A DNA stretch of 64,000 nucleotides from SB11 sp943370295 (GCA_943370295.1 CALRQL020000013.1:32980-96979); one strand, 5' to 3'; shown: positions 1 to 9,880, counted from the first letter of the stretch. The notes: generated by a model not told the origin, from the letters alone. Program-made: numbers and translations.

Positions 1-2
1 AG

Positions 3-1622
3 TTAGGTCGCGTTATTACACCATACAACGGTGGCGTGCCTATTACGTGGCAATACACTTATACATTTGATGTAACCGACTACGCCAGCTTATTGAAAGA
101 CAGCGTTGAAATACGTGCTCACTACAGCGGTTATCAGGACGGGTTTACGATTACCCTTGATTTTGAATTTGTGGAAGGTACACCTGCCCGCGAGTGTTAC
201 AAAGTGATACCGTTGTGGAACGGCTCATCTGCATACGGTGCTAACCCCTCGATTGAGAACTTTTTAGTGGCTCGCAACGTGGCCATTGATGCCCAAATGA
301 AGCAAGCTGTAGTACGCATTATACAAACCGGACATGGCTTTGGCGGTGCTGATAACTGTGCTGAATTTTGCCAAAAAGAACACTATTTGAAAGTAGGCGG
401 ACAAACCCGCTACCAAAAAGTGATTTGGCGCGACAACTGCGGTAAAAACCCTATTTATCCGCAAGGAGGTACTTGGGTGTACGACCGTAGCAACTGGTGC
501 CCCGGTGCTGAAGTATGGCCTTATGATTACGATGTAACCTCATACATTACTGCCAACAGTAATGCTACGATTGATTTGGACATGGAAAGTTATACCAATC
601 AAGGGAATAGCAATCAATCGTACATTATATCGGGAGCATTGTTTTTGTATAAAGAGAATAACTTTGACACCGATGCTTCGCTTGAAGAAGTGATGGCACC
701 CAATAATACGTTGCGCTATGCCCGTATCAACCCCGTGTGCGATTATCCGTTAGTAAAAGTTAAAAACAACGGCGGTGATACCATTAAAAATATCGAGTTC
801 TCATTCGGGCCTAAGGGCGGTACGCGCAATACCTACGTTTGGAACGGTAGTCTTGCTCCGCACCAAACAGCCGAGATTAAAATGGGCACCAACATTAACT
901 ATACAGTAAGTACTCCTACTACTGATTTTGAAATGGTGATTGCCAAAGTAAACGGCAAAGCGGATGAAGTAACGTTTAACAACCAACGTAATACCAAGTT
1001 TGCAAACACCCCTGTGTACCCTAACCAAATTATTGTGTGGTTGCGTACCAACAACCGTGGTAATGAAAGTAGCTATACCATTAAAGACCACTACGGAAAC
1101 ACAGTGTACTCAAAATCAGGGTTGGCAAACGCTACCTTGTATCAAGATACCTTGAACCTTGTGAACGGCTGCTATACGTTTGAAATGCTGGATGCAGGCG
1201 GTGATGGTTTGGGCTTTTGGGCTAATCCCAATGCAGGTACCGGACAGTTGTTTATCAGAAGGGCCAGCAACGGACAAGTAGTTAAAAACTTTGGTACCGA
1301 TTGGGGTTCATCAATCATACAAAACTTTACTACCGGTTATACATTAGGCGTTGAAGAAACCGCTAACAACCCAGCGGTAACAGTATTCCCCAACCCCAAT
1401 ACAGGGGAGTTTTGGTTGGATATTAACTTACCGAGCGCAGACAATGCTACCGTTAACGTTTTTGACTATAACGGCAGAATGGTGTACAACCGTCAACTTT
1501 CGGCTGCTGAGTTTGTAGCTCACAAAGTAAGCCTGCAGGGCATGGCCGATGGTGTGTATATGGTGCAAGTACAAAGCAACAGCGGGGTATTTACCCAAAA
1601 GCTGGTTAAAACAGGTAACTAA
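3..1622 (+). CDS. PNGase F-like secreted protein with T9SS sorting domain (5' end outside window)
   Basis: The reading frame is open to the left edge, so the true start and signal peptide are missing. The first ~200 residues resemble peptide-N-glycosidase F, which removes N-glycans from glycoproteins: an ITPY segment, a DVTDY segment, the paired-cysteine NCAEFC segment and DRSNWCPG all have counterparts in the flavobacterial enzyme. The Glu in NCAEFC fits one catalytic acid; the residue matching another (IYTETW in PNGase F, from memory) appears to be Tyr, and the catalytic Asp region lies upstream of the window. A second domain with a DAGGDGLGF segment follows, then a C-terminal T9SS type A sorting domain (VFPNPNTGEF, ending in FTQKLVKT), so the protein should be exported across the outer membrane. 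Enzyme activity is inferred, not shown. Confidence 0.8.
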   Translation, partial: LGRVITPYNGGVPITWQYTYTFDVTDYASLLKDSVEIRAHYSGYQDGFTITLDFEFVEGTPARECYKVIPLWNGSSAYGANPSIENFLVARNVAIDAQMKQAVVRIIQTGHGFGGADNCAEFCQKEHYLKVGGQTRYQKVIWRDNCGKNPIYPQGGTWVYDRSNWCPGAEVWPYDYDVTSYITANSNATIDLDMESYTNQGNSNQSYIISGALFLYKENNFDTDASLEEVMAPNNTLRYARINPVCDYPLVKVKNNGGDTIKNIEFSFGPKGGTRNTYVWNGSLAPHQTAEIKMGTNINYTVSTPTTDFEMVIAKVNGKADEVTFNNQRNTKFANTPVYPNQIIVWLRTNNRGNESSYTIKDHYGNTVYSKSGLANATLYQDTLNLVNGCYTFEMLDAGGDGLGFWANPNAGTGQLFIRRASNGQVVKNFGTDWGSSIIQNFTTGYTLGVEETANNPAVTVFPNPNTGEFWLDINLPSADNATVNVFDYNGRMVYNRQLSAAEFVAHKVSLQGMADGVYMVQVQSNSGVFTQKLVKTGN

Positions 1623-1644
1623 TTCTGTTTAAGAGTTTATAAAT

Positions 1645-1682
1645 AAAAAGGGCGGCAAGGATAAACTTTGCCGCCCTTTTTT
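1645..1682. terminator. Bidirectional intrinsic terminator
   Basis: AAAAGGGCGGCAA pairs with TTGCCGCCCTTTT across a short loop and is flanked by A and T runs on the two sides. It lies between the converging PNGase F-like and DinB-like genes and can serve both. Confidence 0.85.
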
Positions 1683-1697
1683 AGTATATTGAAGAGA

Positions 1698-2150
1698 TTA
1701 TATCAATCCGAATTGTTTGAAATGATGGGTGAAGTGCTTGTTGTGGTATGCTTCCCATTCATCGTAAGTTAATGCACCAAAAACAGGGTGTTTTTCTTTT
1801 CTTGCTTTATCAGTTGAGTAATGCTGCTCAAACTTTTCAATCTCGTGTTTTAAAGTATTCACCGCATCATCCATGCTTGCCGTGCGGTAGGGGATAGGTT
1901 CGGGAGGTAAAATGGGCGATTTAAAATTTTGCTGAAACTCACGATCGCTGAACAAGGCAATCCGTTTTAGTTTTTCAACTTTGTCTTCGGGGGTCAGAGT
2001 ATCTACCGTCATAGTTCCGTTGCCGATTCTGAAAGTATCGGTAAGGTGTTCTACCATGTGTTGTAGCGTCATACTGCCCCATAGCGGTGTTTTTTCTGAG
2101 GGGAGGCCTTTTAGCGTGTCCAAATCAACTTTTCTGAAATCAGCAATCAT
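1698..2150 (-). CDS. DinB-like (DUF1569-type) protein
   Basis: 150 residues, ATG start. The pattern of an early LQHMVEHL helix and a C-terminal HPVFGALTYDEW...HNKHFTHHFKQFG segment matches the DinB/DUF1569 four-helix-bundle group, whose histidines often bind a metal. Members act as thiol-dependent or detoxifying transferases or have no known role. The family call is good; the reaction is unknown. It is convergent with the secreted glycosidase-like gene and divergent from the YjbR-like gene, so it appears to be monocistronic. Confidence 0.7.
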   Translation of the reverse strand: MIADFRKVDLDTLKGLPSEKTPLWGSMTLQHMVEHLTDTFRIGNGTMTVDTLTPEDKVEKLKRIALFSDREFQQNFKSPILPPEPIPYRTASMDDAVNTLKHEIEKFEQHYSTDKARKEKHPVFGALTYDEWEAYHNKHFTHHFKQFGLI

Positions 2151-2196
2151 ATCTCAAATTTAAGAATTGTGCCCGCATAAATCATGCCCTGTTGGT

Positions 2197-2204
2197 TATC
2201 TTTG
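2197..2204 (+). promoter_or_regulatory. TAnnTTTG -7 box upstream of the YjbR-like gene
   Basis: TATCTTTG is a perfect match to the Bacteroidota -7 consensus and lies 4 bases before the ATG at 2209, implying a very short or absent leader. No clear -33 TTG at the usual spacing was seen. Confidence 0.5.
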
Positions 2205-2208
2205 ATAC

Positions 2209-2538
2209 ATGGTAACCCCTGAAGAACTGAGACAATGGTCATTAGCACTGCCTGATGCAGTTGAACTTCCCCATTTTGAAAAAGCATCGTTTAGGGTACA
2301 TAAAAAAATATTTGCCACGTTAGATATTGCAAACAATCGTGCTTGCCTGATGCTTTCACCCGAAGAACAATCGGTGTTTACCGTTTACAATAAGGCTGTT
2401 ATTTATCCAGTGCCCAATAAATGGGGACTTGCCGGTGCCACGTTCATAGAGTTAAGCATTGTACCGCCTGATTTGTTGAAAGATGCGTTGACAGTAGCTT
2501 ATGAGGGAAAGAAAGCTAAACCAAAAACTAAAAAGTAG
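2209..2538 (+). CDS. MmcQ/YjbR family protein
   Basis: 109 residues. The N-terminal LPDAVELPHFEKASFRVHKKIFATL and the later NKWGLAGATFIEL are the typical features of the MmcQ/YjbR fold, a small double-wing domain described as DNA-binding-like, with no established reaction. The lysine-rich tail (KKAKPKTKK) is consistent with nucleic-acid contact but proves nothing. It is a stand-alone gene with its own -7 box, converging on the CPBP gene. Confidence 0.8.
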   Translation: MVTPEELRQWSLALPDAVELPHFEKASFRVHKKIFATLDIANNRACLMLSPEEQSVFTVYNKAVIYPVPNKWGLAGATFIELSIVPPDLLKDALTVAYEGKKAKPKTKK

Positions 2539-2550
2539 CCTTAATAAGAA

Positions 2551-3498
2551 CTACTCCCCCAAATTCAACTCCCGCCCGAAGGTGCCGCCCGTTTCCATCA
2601 TCCAAGCCACGCCTAAGTGGGCAATGATACCTCCCACAATACTTTTAGTTTCGTATGCGATAACCCCTAATATTAATCCTCCGCCAAAAGAACTAAGGGT
2701 TTCACCCAACGGTTTGCCAAAGTGTATAAACACATAAAAGGCTACCATTGGCAGTACACAACCGCGCCCTACATATTTAGCAAAAGCAAGTATCAAAAAG
2801 CCGCGGAAAAAGAATTCAGTCATTACAAAATCAAACCCGTAGCAGGTTTCAAACAAAAACACCTTTAAAACTCCCATAGTAGTGCTAAACCCTTCGGGGA
2901 TAATACGTTGGTACACAGGGTACATATCCAGAAAATCGTTCTGGAAACTGGCCCACGTAATCAACGGTATCATAAAAAGCAGCATCCACAGGTAGGGTTT
3001 CAAATCCACCCCTTTAATTTTGAAACCGTACAAAGTCATTTCCTTTCGGTTCACAAACCACCAATAAAACAGCACAGGTATAAAAATTAGCAAGCCTTGG
3101 GCAATTTGGTTAAAGGTGCGTTGGGCGTAATAAAAATTTTCGGGCGAGGTATAATTCTGCACCCAAATGCGGTAGCCAAACCATCCGCTGCGGAAACTAT
3201 ACACAATCAATGCAAAAAACAGCAGCCCTAAAAAGCCACGGTTTTTAAGCAAATCGTACCGTTTATAAAAAACAATGTATAACAGGTAGCTGCCCACAAA
3301 CGGAATGCCGTACATAATGGCACTCGCCAATACATATTTGGGGGAGTTTCCATAGTAAATATGCACGTAGTTTTTCTCGATATCATAGGTATATTCAACA
3401 TATACCCCTACGGCAACCAATAAAGCTACACAGATAAAATAAGCAGGTTTTACCTCCTCTTTAAAGTAACTTTGTAAATATTTCCATATCTTCTTCAT
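2551..3498 (-). CDS. CPBP-family intramembrane metalloprotease
   Basis: 315 residues from the ATG at 3498 (a TTG five codons upstream is less likely). About eight hydrophobic segments span the protein. The C-terminal half carries the CPBP/Abi motifs: TEFFFRG at motif 1, in which the first of the two usual glutamates is Thr; a YVFIH segment at motif 2; and IAHLGVAWM at motif 3. The family cleaves membrane substrates or prenylated proteins and in bacteria is often linked to bacteriocin self-immunity. The substrate is unknown. It converges on the YjbR-like gene and diverges from dnaE. Confidence 0.75.
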   Translation of the reverse strand: MKKIWKYLQSYFKEEVKPAYFICVALLVAVGVYVEYTYDIEKNYVHIYYGNSPKYVLASAIMYGIPFVGSYLLYIVFYKRYDLLKNRGFLGLLFFALIVYSFRSGWFGYRIWVQNYTSPENFYYAQRTFNQIAQGLLIFIPVLFYWWFVNRKEMTLYGFKIKGVDLKPYLWMLLFMIPLITWASFQNDFLDMYPVYQRIIPEGFSTTMGVLKVFLFETCYGFDFVMTEFFFRGFLILAFAKYVGRGCVLPMVAFYVFIHFGKPLGETLSSFGGGLILGVIAYETKSIVGGIIAHLGVAWMMETGGTFGRELNLGE

Positions 3499-3676
3499 AC
3501 GCTGCGCGGGCAAATATGCGACTTTTCAACAAACAATGTTTTGCCCTCATTGTAATTTAATTTTGAAGTCGTGTTGAGTCCATAGTCGGTGGTCAACAGT
3601 CCACGGTTAAAATACAGTTGACTGTTGACAGCCGTCCGTTGATTTGATAGACAACCTTAAACAGCAAATCGCTCCC

Positions 3677-6600
3677 ATGTTCCTAATATTTGATACCGAA
3701 ACCACCGGCCTTCCCCGTGATAAAAACGCCCCGCTTACCGATTTTGATAATTGGCCCCGTGCCATACAAATTGCGTGGCAGTTGCACGATGATAAAGGCT
3801 ATTTGATAGAAGCCAAAAGTCATCTTATCATCCCCGAAGGATTTGACGTGCCTTACGAGGCTTTTAAAATACACGGTATCTCTACCGAAAAGGCAGCTAA
3901 CGACGGTATCCCGCTAAACGAGGTATTGCGTGAGTTTGAAGAGGCGGTAGATAAAAGCACCTATTTGGTAGGCCACAACATTGAGTTTGACATCAACGTG
4001 ATGGGCTGCGAGTTTTTGCGCAAGGGATTTGCTGAAAAACTTACCCAAAAGAAAGTAATAGATACCGTTACAGAAACCATTGAGTATTGTGCCCTACCGG
4101 GCGGCAGGGGAGGTTTTAAATACCCCAAACTTGAAGAACTGCACCAAAAGCTGTTTGGACGAGGGTTTGACAGTGCCCACAACGCCATTGCCGACGTTGA
4201 AGTATCTGCACGCAGTTTCTTTAAACTGCTGGAGTTAGGGGTGATACGCCGCGACGATGTGCGGGTAGCCACCGACATTATGGTGCATTTGGAGGATGTG
4301 AAGGGCAGCATTTTGGCTCAACTGGGTAATTTTGAAGATAGCCACGAGAAGCCGGCAACCCCGTCCAAACCAATTATACCCGCAGGGGAGCACAACCTGC
4401 ACGATGTTTCTTTTGCCCACTTGCACGTACACAGTCAGTTTAGCGTATTGCAAGCCACCAGCGAGATAAAGCAACTGGTGAAAAAAGCAGTGGAAGACAA
4501 ACAGCCTGCCATTGCCGTTACCGATTTGGGTAATATGTACAGTGCGTTTGATTTTGTGGGAACGGCCATTAAAAACGGTATTAAGCCCATTGTGGGCTGT
4601 GAGTTATATTTGGCTCGCGACCACAGGGATAAAACCACCAAAGACCACAGTATTACGCAAGTATTGCTGGCCAAAAACAAAGACGGTTATACCAATCTTG
4701 CCAAACTTAGCTCTATTGGTTTTAAAGATGGGTTTTACTATGTACCCCGTATAGATAAAGACGTACTGAAACAGTACAAAGAAAACCTGATAGCACTTTC
4801 GGGTTCACTAACGGGCGAGATACCCTACTTGATTTTGAACGTGGGTACCAAACAGGCCGAAGAGGCCGTGAAATGGTGGCACGGTGAGTTTGGCGATGAT
4901 TTTTACATTGAGTTGAACCGTCACCATTTAGACGAGGAAAACCACGTGAACCAAGTGTTACTTGAGTTTGCAGCCAAGTACAATATCAAATACATTGCGG
5001 CCAACAACACGTATTACAACGAAAAAGCCGGCGCTGAAGCGCACGATATTTTATTGTGCGTGAAAGAAGGGGAACTGAAAAGTACCCCCGTTGGTCGTGG
5101 CCGTGGTTTCCGCTGGGGAATGCCCAACGATGAGTTTTACCTGAAAACGCAGGAAGAAATGAAGCAACTGTTTGCGGATATTCCTGAGGCCATTACCAAC
5201 ATACAAGAGGTTGTGGATAAGGTAGAACAGTTTGAATTGAGCCGCAAACCCCTGCTACCTGCCTTTGAAATCCCTAAAGAGTTTGAAAATCAGGATGATT
5301 ACCTGCGCCACCTTACCTATGAAGGGGCAAAGAAGCGATACCCTGAAATAACCGACGAGATACGCGAGCGACTTGATTTTGAGTTGGATATTATCAAAAA
5401 AACGGGGTATCCCGGTTACTTTTTGATTGTACAAGACTTTACCAGTCAGGCGCGTAAAATGGGCGTGTGGGTAGGGCCGGGACGTGGTTCTGCGGCGGGT
5501 TCGGCGGTAGCTTACTGTATCGGTATCACCAACCTCGACCCGATTGCATACGGCCTGCTGTTTGAGCGTTTCTTGAACCCCGACCGTGTATCGATGCCCG
5601 ATATTGATATTGACTTTGATGACGTGGGTCGTGATAGTGTAATTAAGTGGGTAGTAGATAAATACGGACAAGGTCAGGTAGCCCAGATTATTACCTACGG
5701 TACAATGGCCGCCAAGTCATCCATCCGTGATACGGCAAGGGTACTGGATTTGCCGCTGGCCGATGCCGACCGTTTGGCTAAGTTGATGCCCGGTACCGAT
5801 TTGCGTAAAGTAATCTTCTCTTCTGAAAAAGAATTAAAAGAACTACTATCAGGCGACGATTTTAATAATGCAATGGAGTTGCGCCGCATTGCCGACGGTA
5901 ACGACCTTGCTGCCCAAACACTGAAACAAGCGGCCGTTTTAGAAGGCTCTGTACGTAACACGGGCATACACGCCTGCGGGGTAATTATTGCCCCCGACGA
6001 CCTTACCAAGTACGTGCCTGTTACCACAGGCAAGGATAGCGAGTTACTGGTTACCCAGTTTGATAACAGCGTGGTAGAATCGGCAGGGTTGCTTAAGATG
6101 GACTTTTTGGGGTTGAAAACCCTTACCATTCTTAAAGATGCCATGCAATTGGTTCGCGAGCGTCACGGCGTGGATATTAACCCCGACGAAATCTCACTAA
6201 CCGACCTTAAAACCTACGAACTATTGCAACGCGGTGAAACCGTAGGGGTATTTCAGTTTGAAAGTGACGGGATGCAGAAATACCTGCGCGACCTGAAACC
6301 CGATAAGTTTGGCGATTTGATTGCCATGAACGCCTTGTACCGTCCGGGTCCCATGCAGTACATTCCTAACTATGTGCGCCGTAAGCACGGGCTTGAAGAG
6401 GTGGTAATTCCTTATCCTGTAATGGAGGAGGATTTGCGCGAAACCTACGGTATTACGGTGTATCAGGAGCAGGTGATGCTTTTGGCTCAAAAAATGGCGG
6501 GTTTTACCAAAGGCGAGGCCGATACCCTGCGTAAAGCGATGGGTAAAAAGCAGATAGAAACCATGTTGAAGATGAAAGAAAAATTCATCAACGGTGCTAA

Positions 6601-7912
6601 AGAGCGCGGCATGGATGAAACTGTTTTGGCCAAAATTTGGGAAGATTGGGAAGCATTTGCCCAATACGCGTTCAACAAATCGCACGCGGCTTGTTACGCC
6701 ATTGTGGCGTTCCATACTGCCTTTATGAAGGCCAACTATCCTGCCGAATTTATGGCAGCTACGCTGAACAGCCTGAATAACATTGACGATATTACCTTTT
6801 ACATGGAAGAATGCCAACGCATGAAACTAAGTGTGTTGGGTCCCGATGTAAACGAAAGTAAACTGTTGTTTTCAGTGAACAGCAAGGGGGAAATACGTTT
6901 TGGTTTATCGGCCATTAAAGGTGTGGGGGAGGTAGCCGCCATTGAGTTAATAAAAGAACGCGAAGCCAACGGACGCTATAAAAGCATTTTTGAGCTAACC
7001 AAACGCAGCAACTTAAAATCAGTAAACAAACGGGTGCTTGAATCGCTGGCAAAGGCGGGAGCTTTTGACGGGTTTGACAATACCCACCGTGCCCAGTATT
7101 TCCATAAGTTGGACGGAGAAGACAGTAACATTCTTGAAAAAGCTATAAAATACGGTGCCAATGCACAGGCCAACGATGCGGCTTCGCAGGCTTCGTTGTT
7201 TGGAGCGGGCAGTGCCATTACGCTTTCAGAGCCAAAAATACCCCAGTGCGAGCCTTGGGGCTTGTTTGAAAAGCTGGAGCAGGAAAAGGAAGTGGTAGGG
7301 ATGTACCTTACCGGTCACCCGCTGGACGATTACCGCTTTGAAATGGAATACCTGTGCAAAAACCGCGTGAGTGAACTGAACGACCTTGATAAATTAAAGG
7401 GCCGAGACGTGTTTATAGGGGGTATTGTGAGCGGGGCGCAGGAACGCATGACCAAAACGGGCAAACCGTGGGGCAGCTTTACGCTGAACGACCTTAGCGG
7501 CTCGTATGAGATACGAGTGTTTGGCCCGCAATACATGGATTTTAAAAACTATTTCCAAAACGGGTACTTTTTGTTTATCCGCGGTAAGGCACAAACCCGT
7601 GAATGGCCTAAAGACAGCACCGAAGTGGAGTTTAAAATCACCAAAGTAGAGTTGCTGGCCGATATTAAAGAAAAAATGATACGCTCTATTGTGCTGAACC
7701 TTGATGTGCGCAATATTGGCGATGAACTGGTAACGGGTTTGCAGCAATTTGTACACAAAGAAAAAGGCGCACAACTGTGCATTAACGTATTTGATACCGA
7801 AAAAGGAATGCGTGTGAATTTGTTTAGCAAGCAATACCGCGTAACCCCTGATAAAGACTGGTTGCGATTTGTAAAGAAAAACGACATACCGATGGATGTG
7901 AGGATGAACTAA
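3677..7912 (+). CDS. dnaE: DNA polymerase III alpha subunit with fused DEDDh exonuclease
   Basis: 1411 residues from ATG 3677; an upstream in-frame TTG at 3644 is less likely because FLIFDTETTG directly follows the ATG. Order of domains: DEDDh 3'-5' exonuclease (FDTETTG near residue 5, GHNIEFD, HNAIADVE) to about residue 185; PHP domain from about 245 (HLHVHSQFS); polymerase core with GPGRGSAAGS near 600 and PDIDIDFDD near 641; helix-hairpin-helix region and C-terminal OB fold near 1243. It synthesises the chromosome. The fused exonuclease is typical of Bacteroidota and probably provides proofreading. The PHP metal site looks broken: TDLG instead of TDHG, LSGS instead of LSGC, and NNTYY where ND-HY is usual. 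Confidence 0.97.
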   Translation: MFLIFDTETTGLPRDKNAPLTDFDNWPRAIQIAWQLHDDKGYLIEAKSHLIIPEGFDVPYEAFKIHGISTEKAANDGIPLNEVLREFEEAVDKSTYLVGHNIEFDINVMGCEFLRKGFAEKLTQKKVIDTVTETIEYCALPGGRGGFKYPKLEELHQKLFGRGFDSAHNAIADVEVSARSFFKLLELGVIRRDDVRVATDIMVHLEDVKGSILAQLGNFEDSHEKPATPSKPIIPAGEHNLHDVSFAHLHVHSQFSVLQATSEIKQLVKKAVEDKQPAIAVTDLGNMYSAFDFVGTAIKNGIKPIVGCELYLARDHRDKTTKDHSITQVLLAKNKDGYTNLAKLSSIGFKDGFYYVPRIDKDVLKQYKENLIALSGSLTGEIPYLILNVGTKQAEEAVKWWHGEFGDDFYIELNRHHLDEENHVNQVLLEFAAKYNIKYIAANNTYYNEKAGAEAHDILLCVKEGELKSTPVGRGRGFRWGMPNDEFYLKTQEEMKQLFADIPEAITNIQEVVDKVEQFELSRKPLLPAFEIPKEFENQDDYLRHLTYEGAKKRYPEITDEIRERLDFELDIIKKTGYPGYFLIVQDFTSQARKMGVWVGPGRGSAAGSAVAYCIGITNLDPIAYGLLFERFLNPDRVSMPDIDIDFDDVGRDSVIKWVVDKYGQGQVAQIITYGTMAAKSSIRDTARVLDLPLADADRLAKLMPGTDLRKVIFSSEKELKELLSGDDFNNAMELRRIADGNDLAAQTLKQAAVLEGSVRNTGIHACGVIIAPDDLTKYVPVTTGKDSELLVTQFDNSVVESAGLLKMDFLGLKTLTILKDAMQLVRERHGVDINPDEISLTDLKTYELLQRGETVGVFQFESDGMQKYLRDLKPDKFGDLIAMNALYRPGPMQYIPNYVRRKHGLEEVVIPYPVMEEDLRETYGITVYQEQVMLLAQKMAGFTKGEADTLRKAMGKKQIETMLKMKEKFINGAKERGMDETVLAKIWEDWEAFAQYAFNKSHAACYAIVAFHTAFMKANYPAEFMAATLNSLNNIDDITFYMEECQRMKLSVLGPDVNESKLLFSVNSKGEIRFGLSAIKGVGEVAAIELIKEREANGRYKSIFELTKRSNLKSVNKRVLESLAKAGAFDGFDNTHRAQYFHKLDGEDSNILEKAIKYGANAQANDAASQASLFGAGSAITLSEPKIPQCEPWGLFEKLEQEKEVVGMYLTGHPLDDYRFEMEYLCKNRVSELNDLDKLKGRDVFIGGIVSGAQERMTKTGKPWGSFTLNDLSGSYEIRVFGPQYMDFKNYFQNGYFLFIRGKAQTREWPKDSTEVEFKITKVELLADIKEKMIRSIVLNLDVRNIGDELVTGLQQFVHKEKGAQLCINVFDTEKGMRVNLFSKQYRVTPDKDWLRFVKKNDIPMDVRMN

Positions 7913-8293
7913 GGACGACTGATGTTGGATGTGTGATGTCGGATGTCAGGGTGCGGATGCTGTCATCCTGAACTTGTTTCAGGATCTCACTCTGTGTTAA
8001 CCGTTAATGATTAATACGATACCTAAACAAGTTCGGTATGACTGGCGGTTGTTGCTCCCATCTTGCTGAACTCGTTTCAGGATCTTATTCGTATTAATTA
8101 AAAGATTTTGGGATTGCAAATTTGAGATTTGAAATTGCCGAAATGCTTTGATTGATGAGGGTGCGGGCAGTAATTCCAGCGAAGGCTGAAATCTGTGGGT
8201 AAGGTTAATTGAAAGTAGGTTTAGTACAAGTTGAACAAGACAGTTCAACCGTCTTTATAAAAGGTTGAAGTGTGTATTATTATATTGCAATAA
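7913..8293. repeat. Gene-free gap with three palindromic repeat copies
   Basis: No gene is visible in these 381 bases. Copies of a palindromic repeat lie at 7962-7986 (CCTGAA/TTCAGG arms), at 8018-8042 in inverted orientation, and at 8061-8084 with decayed arms. A degenerate ATTCC...GAAAT palindrome is near 8171-8193. The gap precedes an AT-rich orphan gene. Confidence 0.75.
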
Positions 8294-9796
8294 ATGGCTT
8301 ATATTGGATTAACACCAGAGTTAAAAATTGAAAATGAGGATTATTTTCATGATGTTGTTATTCAAGTTAGTTCAAAGGACTTTCTTAAAAACAAATATTA
8401 TGAGGGTCGTACAACAGCTTCATTCATAGGATGTAGATTTAGAAAAAAACTCATTGTAAGAAATGATCATGAAATAGATTTTAATGAGATAAGTATTACT
8501 TTTTCAGAGTGCATCTTTGAGACTATTGAATTGGAAAAAGTCACGACAGAAAACATTTCAATAGTATTTCTTAATTCAATTTTAAAGGGCAGGATTTTCA
8601 GTTCAAATATCTTGTCAATTCATATAAATAATTGTATTAGTCTAGGATTGTTTTTAAACAATCAGAACAACATTTATATCTCATTTACTGATGAAAATAT
8701 CTTTCCGAGAATTTGGCAACGAATATTTAAGAGATTAAATACAACTTTTAGTGACATTACTCAAATTATGCAGTCATTTCATATTGAAGACTGTAAAAAA
8801 GTAGTATTAAATGGTTCTAGTCAAACTCAAGAGAAATTGGGTTTTAGGCTGAATAACTTTGAAGATAAAGACCGTAGTTTGATTTACTTATTTACTGAAG
8901 AGGAAAAAAAACAGTTTAACATTCGTTTATCAATAAGGAATTCTTTGCAGAATCAAAAAACAGAAATCAAAGTTTCAAACTTATATCTAAGTTCTTTTGA
9001 ATTGGCGGGAAGCTCAAATGGATCTGTTTCAGTTGTCAATGTTAGTGTTAATGAAATATATATTACGGATTTTTTATCACAAAGTGATGTTTCATTTTAC
9101 AATATTCGTCCTAAAGATAGAGATGCTGAAACAAAGTTTAGCATACATAAATCAAATCTTGATAGTACATGGTTCGATAATGTGGATTTCAACGCGTATT
9201 TGAGGCTTTCTTTTTATCTAAGCAAGTTTGCAAAAACCACATTTACATCTTGCAGTTTTCCAAGTGAATATTCGAGTTTTTCAAAGTTTATGCCAGTTGA
9301 TAATGTTCATTATCCTGAGAAAAGAACTGAAAATTATCATAAAGATCAGTATGAAATATTCTTACAATTGAAAAGATCCTTTGAAAATTCAGGTAATTAT
9401 TTCGAGGCACTTAAACTGCATGCTATTTCTCATGAAGCTCTACGAAAGGTAAAGAACCTGCCATTGAGTGATAGGATTATTCTCAGAATTAATAGCTGTT
9501 CAAATGAACATGGATTGTCAATAATAAGACCTTTTGTTTGGTTCTTTATTTTGTCAATTTTGTCTTATGTGTTGTATTTGATAAGTTTAAATAGAATTTT
9601 CAATACAAACGACTTTGATCCCACATTGATTGGTTATTACTTTTCATTTATTGATATAACACATAGAAATGATTTTTTAGTAGACAAATGCGAATTCAAT
9701 TCATGTTCATTGGCAATTGATTATATTCATAAAGTCCTTATTAGCTTCGTTATTTACCAGTTTGTGGCCTCTTTTAGGAAATATGGGAAGAAATAA
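8294..9796 (+). CDS. AT-rich orphan: pentapeptide-repeat-like membrane protein
   Basis: 500 residues, ATG start. No family is recognised with confidence. The first ~320 residues are short beta-like repeats with recurring FxxCxF elements (GCRFRKKL, FSECIFET, FTSCSFPS), as expected for a right-handed beta-helix of the pentapeptide type. Next comes a helical stretch (EIFLQLKRSFENSGNYFEALKLH), then a strongly hydrophobic segment near 417-433 and a second near 480-490, ending in a basic tail. The likely topology is a beta-helix attached to one or two membrane helices. Codon use is much more AT-rich than in dnaE, and repeats lie on both sides, which points to horizontal acquisition. Confidence 0.6.
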   Translation: MAYIGLTPELKIENEDYFHDVVIQVSSKDFLKNKYYEGRTTASFIGCRFRKKLIVRNDHEIDFNEISITFSECIFETIELEKVTTENISIVFLNSILKGRIFSSNILSIHINNCISLGLFLNNQNNIYISFTDENIFPRIWQRIFKRLNTTFSDITQIMQSFHIEDCKKVVLNGSSQTQEKLGFRLNNFEDKDRSLIYLFTEEEKKQFNIRLSIRNSLQNQKTEIKVSNLYLSSFELAGSSNGSVSVVNVSVNEIYITDFLSQSDVSFYNIRPKDRDAETKFSIHKSNLDSTWFDNVDFNAYLRLSFYLSKFAKTTFTSCSFPSEYSSFSKFMPVDNVHYPEKRTENYHKDQYEIFLQLKRSFENSGNYFEALKLHAISHEALRKVKNLPLSDRIILRINSCSNEHGLSIIRPFVWFFILSILSYVLYLISLNRIFNTNDFDPTLIGYYFSFIDITHRNDFLVDKCEFNSCSLAIDYIHKVLISFVIYQFVASFRKYGKK

Positions 9797-9880
9797 ATAT
9801 TCAATTGTATAGGGATTTCGCTTTTTGTCTTACATTTTATTCAAAGCGTTTGGCATAGTTTACGTTCTTTTCCCTCCTCA

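Noticed and set aside
6221..6817. Long antisense frame of 198 codons inside dnaE
   Set aside because: It is opposite a conserved polymerase region with strong coding signal, is His- and Phe-rich, and has no recognisable domain.
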